From Chloroflexota bacterium (GTDB lineage: Bacteria; Chloroflexota; UBA11872; VXOZ01), in assembly GCA_009839775.1 (NCBI GenBank), contig VXOZ01000318.1, positions 1 through 9,020 of the forward strand: 9,020 nucleotides of DNA, read 5' to 3'. This document shows positions 1 to 6,358 of this stretch, piece after piece. The notes under the pieces are model-generated. The model ran no database searches. It was given only the letters and a program-made list of their open reading frames with translations, and had not been told where the DNA came from. The position numbers and the translations under genes are program-made. Position 1 is the first letter of the stretch. Every line of letters begins with the position of its first letter.

Positions 1-924
1 CACGAACTGCACAAAATGCGGCGCTAAGACCGCGTCCTCCGGTTCATCTGCTGCAGCGGTCTCGACCCCCTCATCGGACTCGACCGCGTCCGGCTGCAAG
101 CGCTTGTACTCCAGAGGCTGGGCGAATGCCTCCTCCATCTCGGCCTGAGAGATGTAACCGGCCACCACCATCTGTGCGAGCACATACCGTTGCCGGGACT
201 TCGCTCTCTCAACGTTAGCGTACGGATTATCGCGCGAGGGCGACTGGGTCAGTCCGGCAAGCATGGCGGCTTCCGCCAGCGTAAGGTCCTGCGCGCTCTT
301 GCCAAAGAACACATTGGCCGCGGCCTCGATGCCATAGGCTTGGCTGCCGTAGTAGACCTTGTTGAGGTAGAACGTGAGGATGGAGTCCCGGCTGAACTGC
401 GCCGTCAGCCGCGCGGCGAGATTGATTTCTCTCAGCTTCCGGTCGTACGTCTGTTCGGGGGTAAGACAGATGTTCTTGACGAGTTGCTGGGTGATCGTGC
501 TGCCGCCGGAGACGACCTCACCAGCTTGTTGATTCTGCACCCATGCGCGGGTGATGGCCCGCATGTCGTAGCCGGGGTGCTGGTAGAAGAAACGGTCCTC
601 GGCGGCGACGGTGGCCTGCTTGACGAGGAGCGGCATGTCGTCGGAGGCGAGGATGATGCGCAGGCCCGCGTCCGGATCGGTAATGGTGGCGAGCAAGGTG
701 CCGTGGCGGTCGTAGATGTACGTTGCCGCCGGCTGCGCCTGACTCCGGATCTGGTCGAGGCACGCGGCGTAGTCCGCGTCCGTCACTACGTTGCTGCCGG
801 GCGCTACTTGCGGCCCGCAGGCAGCCGCGAGGATGCCCGCGAGTAAGACAAGCCCAAGTACGACGCGCCGCCGGCCCAGAGAGACGCGCCGTGACGAGGC
901 GAATTGCCGCATGGTCCCGAGCAT
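1..924 (-). CDS. Class A penicillin-binding protein (GT51 peptidoglycan glycosyltransferase), C-terminus cut by window edge
   Basis: This protein polymerises lipid II into glycan strands on the outer face of the membrane; a transpeptidase domain should follow but lies beyond base 1. The frame is open for 308 codons from the edge to an ATG at 924, which is preceded by GGAGG seven bases upstream; a second ATG lies at 912. Residues 1-35 are basic then hydrophobic and end in ILAAAC with Cys36, which could be a membrane anchor or a lipobox. The GT51 domain covers roughly residues 85-260. It shows EDRFFYQHPG with the expected catalytic Glu109, then GGSTITQQ at 140-147, then a segment with YLNKVYYG, YGIEAAA, FFGK and LAEAAMLAGL. 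The stretch after about residue 270 is acidic and low in complexity, probably a linker. It is divergent from a secreted polysaccharide deacetylase. The glycosyltransferase assignment is firm; the transpeptidase is inferred from family architecture. Confidence 0.95.
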   Translation of the reverse strand, partial: MLGTMRQFASSRRVSLGRRRVVLGLVLLAGILAAACGPQVAPGSNVVTDADYAACLDQIRSQAQPAATYIYDRHGTLLATITDPDAGLRIILASDDMPLLVKQATVAAEDRFFYQHPGYDMRAITRAWVQNQQAGEVVSGGSTITQQLVKNICLTPEQTYDRKLREINLAARLTAQFSRDSILTFYLNKVYYGSQAYGIEAAANVFFGKSAQDLTLAEAAMLAGLTQSPSRDNPYANVERAKSRQRYVLAQMVVAGYISQAEMEEAFAQPLEYKRLQPDAVESDEGVETAAADEPEDAVLAPHFVQFV

Positions 925-1258
925 GAATGCGCCTCCACCCCTCAAGCGAGAATACGGTACCCGATTTCCCCACATCAGCGTACCGCTGGCTTGAGCCTCA
1001 TTGTGTCAATCATACATGAGAACAGGCTGAATGACTCAATGAATCTCATAAACGCGCACACCCATCCCGATTGCTGGGTAGAGTGCAGGCTGCCTCAGCG
1101 GCTTTATGGCGAACGCGCTTATCGAGAATGCGCCACTGGTTCTGGGAGAAAGGGATGTGAGAAGGGTATGCATGTTGCCCTAGAGAGTAGTATGGTGAGG
1201 ATAAAGGCAGCCAGGCAGTGAATTAGTGTCGGCGCGAGCGTACACAGCAGGGCGGGCT
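925..1258. other. Intergenic region between divergent PBP and deacetylase genes
   Basis: No gene is recognisable in these 334 bases. The region carries the ribosome binding site of the minus-strand PBP (GGAGG just above 924) and should contain promoters for both divergent genes. On the minus strand a TATGAT hexamer (about 1011-1016) and an overlapping TTGACA (1004-1009) are visible, but neither has a well spaced partner, so I do not assign a promoter. The plus-strand frame from a GTG at 1226 joins the deacetylase frame and could be an alternative start. Short open frames here show no family resemblance. Confidence 0.5.
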
Positions 1259-2209
1259 ATGGTGGGCAACCGCAAAAGCAGTGACAAAACGCGTCGGGAG
1301 GTACTCCAGCAACTCGTCGGCGCAGCGGCGGCAGTGCCGGTGACGCGGCTGCTGCCGGCACCGGCGCAAGCTGAAACCGGCGCTGCCGGCCTCAACTTTA
1401 GCCTGGCCCGGGGGCAGCAAACGGCGCCCATCGCGCAGCTCAAGGCCCCTGCCACACTTGAGCCCGTCCCCTGGCAGCCGCCGTACCGCTCCGAACCGGC
1501 ACTACCCGAGCATGCCGTCGCCTTGCCGATCCTCATGTACCACCGGGCGACGGTGGCGCGAGTGTTCGAGGCGCAACTGGCGGGCATGCTCGCCGCTGGG
1601 TACCGGCCGCTCTCTTTGTACAGCGCGCTGAAAGGTCTCTTTGGAGAAGAAGAACTTCCCCAGATGCCGATTGTGCTTACGTTCGATGACGGCTGGAGAA
1701 TACAGTACGACGCGGTGTTTCCCGTGCTCAAACAGTACAAGGTTCCGGCAACGTTCTTCGTGATGCCTGGGTTCCACGAACGCCAAGATGGGTACATGGA
1801 CTGGGACCAACTCGCTGCTATCGCGGACTTTGGCATGGAGGTGGAATCACACACGCTCAATCACGCCGACTTGCCCCGGCTCGCAAAGACGGACTGGGGC
1901 GCGGTGCTGGCAGAGGTTGTCATCTCCAAACAACTCTTAGAGGAGCGGCTTGGCAGGACAGTGCGCTACTTCGACTACCCGCGTGGTTACCAGAATGAGC
2001 AGATCCGCCAGGTAGTGCAGGCTGCCGGGTACGAAGCCGCGGTTGCAATCGGCCCCGGCGTGCACCAGTCGGCTGAGACGCCATACGCGTTGCGCCGCAT
2101 CCGCGTGGAAGCCTGGAACCCCTGGTGGAGCGTAGCACACAAGCTCAACTGGTACGGCGCGGGCCCAAACCAGCTTAAGCGGGAAAAACCTGAACCTGCG
2201 GAGGGCTGA
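1259..2209 (+). CDS. Secreted polysaccharide deacetylase (NodB/CE4 family) with Tat-like signal peptide
   Basis: The product should be a metal-dependent carbohydrate esterase that removes N- or O-acetyl groups from a cell-wall or extracellular polysaccharide. The N-terminus carries TRREVLQQ (Arg12-Arg13), a twin-arginine-like motif, then an Ala/Val-rich stretch and a plausible cleavage site after AQA (residue 38), so export is expected. CE4 motifs follow in order: PILMYHR, then TFDDG with Asp143-Asp144, then SHTLNH with metal ligands His198 and His202, then YFDYPRG in the position of motif 3. At 316 residues the length suits a single-domain secreted CE4 enzyme. Start choice: ATG 1259 gives a compact Tat signal. 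GTG 1226 is in frame and would add 11 residues, and neither start has a strong ribosome binding site. It is divergent from the PBP gene, which fits a role at the envelope. The substrate (peptidoglycan, poly-GlcNAc or xylan) cannot be told from sequence. Confidence 0.93.
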   Translation: MVGNRKSSDKTRREVLQQLVGAAAAVPVTRLLPAPAQAETGAAGLNFSLARGQQTAPIAQLKAPATLEPVPWQPPYRSEPALPEHAVALPILMYHRATVARVFEAQLAGMLAAGYRPLSLYSALKGLFGEEELPQMPIVLTFDDGWRIQYDAVFPVLKQYKVPATFFVMPGFHERQDGYMDWDQLAAIADFGMEVESHTLNHADLPRLAKTDWGAVLAEVVISKQLLEERLGRTVRYFDYPRGYQNEQIRQVVQAAGYEAAVAIGPGVHQSAETPYALRRIRVEAWNPWWSVAHKLNWYGAGPNQLKREKPEPAEG

Positions 2210-2272
2210 GCTTCCGCAAAAGGCTTCTTTCTGACGTGCCCGGCAACTACGCCTTCACGGCAAGAGCCCTAA

Positions 2273-3433
2273 TCAGAGAATTTGCCCGCGGCGCAGTATG
2301 GTATCCGGACTCTCCGGGTCGCCGTGGACGGCTTCGCGCGCCGGATAATTCGCATAGATTGCGAGCTTGTCGCGGTCGAGTGTCGCGCCCAGACCGGGAT
2401 CTTCGGGTAAGCGCAGCGTTCCCCCTTCAATGCGCAGCAGATCGGTTATCACATCGTCCTGTTGGATCGGATAGTGCGTGTCGTTGGCGAGGGTAAAGCT
2501 GCGGTGGCTGGCGATGAGGTGGGCCCCCGCCAGCGTGCCAATGCCAAGCTCGGTCCACGTGCCCAACACGCACGTAATGCCGTATTGATAGGCAATGTCG
2601 GCGATTTGCCGTGATTTCAAGAGGCCGCCCGCTTCCGAGACGTAGATGACAAACACGCCGCACGCCTGCTTCTCTGCGAGTTGCAGCGCGTCCAGGACCG
2701 TCTTGCAGCTTTCGTCGGCGGCAACCGGCGTTGCCACGGCGCGGGCTACCTGCGCCATGCCGTCGAAGTCCCGGTCGGTCACCGGCTGTTCCACGTACTC
2801 CAAGCCGTACGGCTCCATGGCACGGATGGCTTTGATGGCCGTGGGCACGCTCCAGCCCTGGTTGGCGTCAATGCGAATGCGCACGTCGGGGCCCACGGCG
2901 TCCCGTATGGCGGCGATACTGGCGGCGTCCTGCTCAATACTGCGCCCGACCTTTACTTTCAGGCTGCGGAAGCCCCGGTCAACGTACGCCTTCGCTTTAG
3001 CCGCGTTGCGTTCCGGCGTGTCGATGAAGAGATAGCCCATGTAATCCACGGCGTCGCGGTACCGGCCGCCGAGCATGTCGCAGACGCTGGCGCCAAAGTA
3101 CTTAGCCTTTATGTCGAGGAGCGCCATTTCCAGACCGGCGATGGCGTGATTGCCGGTGCGAAACCAGTGGATGACGTGCTCATCCATGCGGTGGAGCAGG
3201 AACTCGGTGCGCAGTGGGTCCTGGCCGATGAGCAGCGGACGCAACTCCGCGTCAACGGCGGTGCGAATCACGGGAATATGCGGTCCGGCGCACTCGCCGA
3301 GGCCGACGATGCCAGAATCGGTCTCGATCTCTACAATGAGCGCCGGCGCCGTGCCCCGCGTGCCGCCCGACCACTTGACGGGTTCGCTCAGCGGTACGCG
3401 CACGGCGGTAGATCTTACGTCAACAATCTTCAT
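2273..3433 (-). CDS. Mandelate racemase/muconate lactonizing enzyme family protein (enolase superfamily)
   Basis: A 386-residue protein, the normal full length for the superfamily, with an N-terminal capping domain (about 1-125) and a TIM-barrel domain. Members abstract a proton alpha to a carboxylate and stabilise a Mg2+-bound enolate in racemisation, cycloisomerisation or dehydration. Visible active-site elements are the KxK motif Lys159-Val-Lys161 and metal ligands Asp189 (IDANQGW), Glu215 (YVEQPV) and Asp240 (ADES). The 26- and 25-residue spacing matches muconate lactonizing enzyme. GTWTELGIGT near residue 291 is also MLE-like. The position of the second general acid/base lysine on the sixth strand appears to be Tyr264 (IYVSEAGG), and no mandelate-racemase-type His is seen. 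Substrate is therefore unknown. ATG 3433 has only a weak AAGAG ribosome binding site. The gene is divergent from a COG3964-type amidohydrolase and convergent with the deacetylase. Confidence 0.94.
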   Translation of the reverse strand: MKIVDVRSTAVRVPLSEPVKWSGGTRGTAPALIVEIETDSGIVGLGECAGPHIPVIRTAVDAELRPLLIGQDPLRTEFLLHRMDEHVIHWFRTGNHAIAGLEMALLDIKAKYFGASVCDMLGGRYRDAVDYMGYLFIDTPERNAAKAKAYVDRGFRSLKVKVGRSIEQDAASIAAIRDAVGPDVRIRIDANQGWSVPTAIKAIRAMEPYGLEYVEQPVTDRDFDGMAQVARAVATPVAADESCKTVLDALQLAEKQACGVFVIYVSEAGGLLKSRQIADIAYQYGITCVLGTWTELGIGTLAGAHLIASHRSFTLANDTHYPIQQDDVITDLLRIEGGTLRLPEDPGLGATLDRDKLAIYANYPAREAVHGDPESPDTILRRGQIL

Positions 3434-3455
3434 GGTGTGTGATGCTCTTGCATTG

Positions 3456-3484
3456 GTCTATCGGACGACAATTCGTAGTCTCAA
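3456..3484 (-). promoter_or_regulatory. Possible promoter for the enolase-superfamily gene
   Basis: Read on the minus strand, TTGAGA (3484-3479, five of six bases of the -35 consensus) is followed after 17 bases by ATAGAC (3461-3456), a poor -10 match. It lies about 25 bases upstream of the ATG at 3433, on the correct strand. The spacing is ideal but the -10 is weak, so this is only a candidate. Confidence 0.28.
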
Positions 3485-3507
3485 TGGGTCTAAGCTGGCA
3501 AGATTTG

Positions 3508-3534
3508 CCCCTTCGACAGGCTCAGGTCGAACGG
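3508..3534. repeat. Short palindromic intergenic repeat with TTCGAC/GTCGAA stem
   Basis: A perfect 6-bp inverted repeat, TTCGAC (3512-3517) and GTCGAA (3526-3531), encloses the 8-base loop AGGCTCAG. The left half with its loop, CTTCGACAGGCTCAG, recurs in the opposite orientation with one mismatch at 6278-6292. This is the kind of short dispersed GC-rich repeat scattered between genes in many uncultured bacterial genomes. It could act as a bidirectional terminator or transcript stabiliser between the divergent genes, but there is no T-tract. Confidence 0.7.
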
Positions 3535-3705
3535 AAAACGATACGGACAGTTAGTTTCAGGGCTATAGGAAACCGGCATGGACATTTCGTCTAAAGGTGA
3601 ATGGAATTCAGCAAGGGCGGTCCCATTCTACGCGCAAATTGCCAATCCCCGTTGCACTAAGGGGCCTGCGCAAGTCCCTGTCGAGGCACGAAATTGCGTC
3701 TTAAG

Positions 3706-3735
3706 TTTCGCTTCTCAGTGCTTCCGTCATATAAT
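3706..3735 (+). promoter_or_regulatory. Candidate promoter upstream of the amidohydrolase
   Basis: A perfect -10 hexamer TATAAT lies at 3730-3735 in otherwise GC-rich DNA. The best -35 options at 17 to 18 base spacing are TTCGCT or TTTCGC (3706-3712), which are weak. It is on the coding strand, 87 bases before the first ATG (3822) and 184 bases before the amidohydrolase ATG (3919), leaving a fairly long leader that contains the duplicated start region and the 40-bp repeat hairpin. Confidence 0.45.
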
Positions 3736-3821
3736 GGTATATACCCACGCTCAGCCTACCACGACTCCCCCTCAGCTTGTTGTCTGCAACGCTCAGCCGC
3801 ATACAGAAGGAAGCAACTGCT

Positions 3822-3932
3822 ATGGCGACCTTTGACGTATCCCCGGTAGCGCAGGTTTGCAACCCCGTATCGAGTACGGGGCAGGCTCTGCGCCCACTTG
3901 TAGAAAGAAGCGATCCTCATGACAACCTTTGA
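3822..3932 (+). CDS. Short upstream ORF that mimics the amidohydrolase start and overlaps it
   Basis: A 36-codon frame begins at ATG 3822 and ends at TGA 3930-3932, overlapping the first codons of the amidohydrolase in another frame. It is preceded by AAGGAAG at 8-base spacing, a better ribosome binding site than the amidohydrolase's own GAAAGAAG. Its first residues, MATFDV, closely mirror the amidohydrolase's MTTFDV, and the underlying DNA shares a perfect 12-base run, ACCTTTGACGTA. The rest of the peptide (including CNPVSSTGQALR) is encoded by the 40-bp intergenic repeat. It is therefore best read as a relic or displaced copy of the gene start rather than a functional protein. If translated, it would end inside the amidohydrolase start and could couple or limit its translation. 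Confidence 0.35.
   Translation: MATFDVSPVAQVCNPVSSTGQALRPLVERSDPHDNL
3855..3894. repeat. 40-bp perfect direct repeat, copy A, with internal hairpin
   Basis: This 40-base segment is identical to 6305-6344 and in the same orientation; identity stops abruptly on both sides. It contains an inverted repeat, CCCCGTA and TACGGGG, around the loop TCGAG. Copy A sits between two near-copies of the amidohydrolase start region, within the leader of that gene. Confidence 0.93.
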
Positions 3933-5100
3933 CGTAGTGCTCAAGGGAGGGCGCGTCCTCGACCCCGCGCAGGGCATCGACGCCACGCTGGACATCGGCA
4001 CCAAGCACGGCCGCATTACCGCCGTAGAAGAAGACCTCCCGACCGACGACGCCTGGCTCGTGCTCGACGTCGCCGACCACTTTGTGACGCCCGGTCTCAT
4101 AGACCTGCACGCGCACCTCTACTGGGGCGGCACCGATCTCGGCGTGCTGCCCGACCCGATGTGTCTGACCACCGGTGTCACCACGGCGGCGGATGCTGGC
4201 AGCGCCGGATGGGCGAATTTCACCGGCTTCCGTCACTTCATTGTGGGTCAGGCCCGTACGCGGGCATTCGCCTTCGTCAATATATCGAGCATCGGCATCA
4301 CCGACATGCGTGTGGGCGAGAACCTCAACCTGTCCTACTGCGGGGTGGAAGACGCGATCAAGACGATCGAGGCCAACCGGGACGTGGCGATAGGGGTGAA
4401 GGTGCGCGTCGCCAAACCGATTTGCGGGCCCAATGGCTTGGAGCCCTTGCGCCGCGCGGCGGCGGTGCGCGATGCCACCGGCACGCGCATGATGGTGCAC
4501 ATATCCGACAGCGAACAGTATATGTCGGAGATTCTGCCGATCCTGAAACCCGGCGACATCATCACACATTGCTTTACGGGCAGAGGCAGGTTGATTCTGG
4601 ACCAGCAAACGCGGGCGGTGCTGCCGGAGGTGCGCGCGGCCCAGCAAAACGGTATTGCCTTCGACGTGGGTCATGGGCAGGGCAGTTTTTCTTTTGAAGT
4701 AGCGCGGGATGCACTGGCCGACGGTTTCCTGCCGGATACCATCAGTACCGATCTCCACAATTATTCGTCCCATGCCACCGCGCAAAGCCTGCCCGACGTG
4801 ATGTCGAAATTCCTTTACCTGGGGCGGGACGTCCCCGACGTGGTGGCGCGCACTACGCGCAACGCGGCGGCGGCCATCGACATGGCGGACTCTCTGGGGC
4901 ACTTGCGGGTCGGCGGCGTTGCCGACATTGCGGTGCTCTGCGTCGAATCGGGGCCCTATCCCATGTTGGATGCCGAGGGCAACACGCGCACCGGCGAGCA
5001 ACACCTGGAGGCAACCTACACGATACGCGCCGGCGAAGTGTACAACCAGACGGGACGGCCCGTGCGCCGCTGGTACGGGCCGCGTCCTCAGGAGGGATAG
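3919..5100 (+). CDS. Amidohydrolase/deacetylase family metallohydrolase (COG3964-like, dihydroorotase-related)
   Basis: A 393-residue protein with the full amidohydrolase-superfamily layout: an N-terminal beta-sandwich strand set (VVLKGGRVLDP, about 6-16), a metal-binding TIM barrel, and a C-terminal return to the sandwich (VGGVADIAVL). Candidate binuclear metal ligands are His64 and His66 (DLHAHLYWGG), Lys161 (GVKVRVAK, probably carboxylated), His194 (MMVHISDSE), His217 (IITHCFTG) and Asp278 (STDLHNYS). DLHAH followed by WGGTDLG and a late THCFTG resembles COG3964 proteins, often misannotated as dihydroorotases; characterised members hydrolyse acyl esters such as acetyl-(R)-mandelate rather than dihydroorotate. 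The exact substrate here is unknown. ATG 3919 has a modest GAAAGAAG ribosome binding site. The gene is divergent from an enolase-superfamily gene, which may supply or use a related hydroxy- or amino-acid. No signal peptide is present, so it should be cytoplasmic. Confidence 0.92.
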   Translation: MTTFDVVLKGGRVLDPAQGIDATLDIGTKHGRITAVEEDLPTDDAWLVLDVADHFVTPGLIDLHAHLYWGGTDLGVLPDPMCLTTGVTTAADAGSAGWANFTGFRHFIVGQARTRAFAFVNISSIGITDMRVGENLNLSYCGVEDAIKTIEANRDVAIGVKVRVAKPICGPNGLEPLRRAAAVRDATGTRMMVHISDSEQYMSEILPILKPGDIITHCFTGRGRLILDQQTRAVLPEVRAAQQNGIAFDVGHGQGSFSFEVARDALADGFLPDTISTDLHNYSSHATAQSLPDVMSKFLYLGRDVPDVVARTTRNAAAAIDMADSLGHLRVGGVADIAVLCVESGPYPMLDAEGNTRTGEQHLEATYTIRAGEVYNQTGRPVRRWYGPRPQEG

Positions 5101-5132
5101 CATGGGCTTTGGGTTACTGGACAGATATTCTC

Positions 5133-5148
5133 TGGCGCTTCAGCGCCA
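5133..5148. repeat. GC-rich hairpin after the amidohydrolase stop
   Basis: TGGCGC and GCGCCA (5133-5138 and 5143-5148) form a perfect 6-bp stem around TTCA, 32 bases after the amidohydrolase stop. There is no T-tract, so an intrinsic terminator is doubtful. It may be an attenuator or transcript-end stabiliser, or simply coding DNA if the downstream lipoprotein starts at 5102. Confidence 0.4.
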
Positions 5149-5269
5149 CACTGGCGCAGGCCGGAGTCCGGGAGGATATGTGAAGATGAATTCCTGCTTT
5201 GATCCGAGGAGAAGTCAGACTGGGTTCCGATGTAACAACGCCGAATTAACTTCAGCGAAAGGACGAAAA

Positions 5270-6169
5270 GTGCTTGCCAGTACATACTCTCATCTCCGTT
5301 GGATGGCCGGGCTCGCGGCGCTTACGCTTGCGCTTCTCTTGAGCGCATGCGCCGCTCAAGAGGGAACTGAGGCGTTGCAGTCCGACGAAACGAGCGCCAC
5401 GGCGGAGGCAACTCCGGCAACGCAAGCCGCGTCGGATGGGAAGGAGCCTACGGCGTCTCCGGCAGCGCCGACAGTGACGAGTGGGGAAGAAATGCCGGCC
5501 GCGCGCATTACGGACATCCGCTTTGGACAGCATCCGGAATTCGACCGCCTGGTGATCGATTTCGCTACAGACGAAGGTGATGCCGGCGCGGTGCCCCATT
5601 GGCGGATCGAGAAAGCGCCCGGGGAGGGCGTGGTGCGGATTCATCTCCCAACCGTGATCGAGACCGCGTTCACCGACGCGCAACTGGCAGAGAAGCTCGA
5701 CTGGTTTACCCAGGTGTATGTCGTCCGCGCGTCGGACCTCAGTCTGTTCGTGGACGTATTCATACCGATTGAATACCAGGTCCGCGTGCAGGAGTTGCGC
5801 GACCCGTTGCGGCTGGTCATTGACGTGGCGCCCGGCGGCAAGGAATCGTACGCACTGCCTGTTACCGCCAAGGACACGGTGCTCATTACGCCGCGACCCG
5901 GGGCAACTATCCAGGGAACATTGACGGTCAGCGGGTACTCGCGGCACTTCGAGGGAAATAACGTCATCATTCTGCAGGATAGCGACGGCAACGAGCTTGT
6001 CCGCGCCGTTGCCACCTCCACCGACTATATCGAGACGTGGGGCTCCTTTTCCGCCACGATTGCCGTCCCGAACCGCACGGGCGCGGGCAAACTGCTCGTC
6101 GGCGACTTCGACGCGCAGGACGGGGACTTTGAAGGCGTGACGATACCGGTGCAGTTCGGTGGCTCGTAA
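5270..6169 (+). CDS. Lipoprotein with AMIN-like domain and C-terminal Gmad2 immunoglobulin-like domain
   Basis: A 299-residue envelope protein. The N-terminus (about 1-27) is a lipoprotein signal: a short basic n-region, a Leu/Ala-rich core and the lipobox LLSAC with Cys27. A Thr/Ala/Glu/Pro-rich linker runs to about residue 76. An AMIN-like beta domain follows (ARITDIRFGQHPEFDRLVIDF to LRLVIDVAPG, about 77-196). The last hundred residues match Gmad2, the Ig-like domain first noted in spore-germination proteins: TPRPGATIQGTLTVSGYS, FEGNNVIILQDSDGNEL, WGSFSATIAVP, then GVTIPVQF. Such proteins probably bind cell-wall or envelope partners; no enzymatic residues are seen. GTG 5270 is chosen because AAAGGA lies 6 bases upstream and the signal peptide then has normal length. 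In-frame ATG 5102, with GGAGG just ahead, would add 56 residues before the signal and cannot be excluded. Confidence 0.88.
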   Translation: MLASTYSHLRWMAGLAALTLALLLSACAAQEGTEALQSDETSATAEATPATQAASDGKEPTASPAAPTVTSGEEMPAARITDIRFGQHPEFDRLVIDFATDEGDAGAVPHWRIEKAPGEGVVRIHLPTVIETAFTDAQLAEKLDWFTQVYVVRASDLSLFVDVFIPIEYQVRVQELRDPLRLVIDVAPGGKESYALPVTAKDTVLITPRPGATIQGTLTVSGYSRHFEGNNVIILQDSDGNELVRAVATSTDYIETWGSFSATIAVPNRTGAGKLLVGDFDAQDGDFEGVTIPVQFGGS

Positions 6170-6250
6170 GCCGTCGGCAGACGGTCAGACAAATCGAGCC
6201 ACGCAAGATGCGTGAGGACTACGCCCACAGGTACCCGTCGCTCCGGCGGT

Positions 6251-6299
6251 AGCACAGGCCCTTCGTCAGAGCCTGTGCTGAGCCTGCCGAAGTGCTCAG
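6251..6299. repeat. Double hairpin of the CAGGCTCAG repeat family
   Basis: AGCACAGGC (6251-6259) and GCCTGTGCT (6271-6279) form a perfect 9-bp stem with an 11-base loop. Overlapping its right arm, CTGAGC (6278-6283) and GCTCAG (6294-6299) form a second 6-bp stem. The two structures would compete, like alternative folds. The reverse complement of 6278-6292 matches 14 of 15 bases of the 3511-3525 element, so both belong to one dispersed family in opposite orientations. Confidence 0.75.
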
Positions 6300-6304
6300 G
6301 ACAC

Positions 6305-6344
6305 GTTTGCAACCCCGTATCGAGTACGGGGCAGGCTCTGCGCC
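6305..6344. repeat. 40-bp perfect direct repeat, copy B
   Basis: Identical over 40 bases to 3855-3894, including the CCCCGTA/TACGGGG stem. It lies 2,450 bases from copy A and brackets, with it, the amidohydrolase and lipoprotein genes. The flanks are unrelated to those of copy A, so the repeat unit itself seems to be about 40 bp. Confidence 0.93.
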
Positions 6345-6358
6345 GACAGACGACAAAG

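Larger units (their letters stand above)
3434..3918. other. Divergent intergenic region with repeats and promoter signals
   Basis: This 485-bp gap separates the minus-strand enolase-superfamily gene from the plus-strand amidohydrolase. It holds a hairpin repeat at 3508-3534, a perfect TATAAT at 3730-3735, a short upstream reading frame starting at ATG 3822, and a 40-bp repeat at 3855-3894, each listed separately. An 85-codon open frame (3578-3835, plus) has an AGGA before its ATG but resembles nothing I recognise and overlaps the promoter signals, so I do not call it a gene. Confidence 0.6.

Noticed and set aside
190..846. 218-codon plus-strand frame opposite the PBP
   Set aside because: The minus strand encodes unmistakable GT51 motifs without a stop; this frame is its complement.
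2210..2272. Bidirectional terminator between the convergent deacetylase and enolase-superfamily genes
   Set aside because: No stable stem followed by a T-tract can be seen in the 63-base gap.
2681..3442. Long plus-strand open frame opposite the enolase-superfamily gene
   Set aside because: The minus-strand frame has complete family motifs; the plus-strand translation has none and is a GC-driven shadow.
3578..3835. 85-codon plus-strand open frame in the divergent gap
   Set aside because: It has a passable AGGA site but no recognisable domain, and it spans the promoter signals and start duplication.
4919..5101. N-terminal extension of the lipoprotein frame into the amidohydrolase gene
   Set aside because: This part overlaps the amidohydrolase in another frame and translates to Arg/Pro-rich sequence without family resemblance; the signal peptide marks the true N-terminus further on.
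3820..5103. 427-codon minus-strand open frame opposite the amidohydrolase
   Set aside because: It is fully antisense to a gene with all metal ligands in place; its His/Arg-rich translation is typical of antisense reading of high-GC genes.
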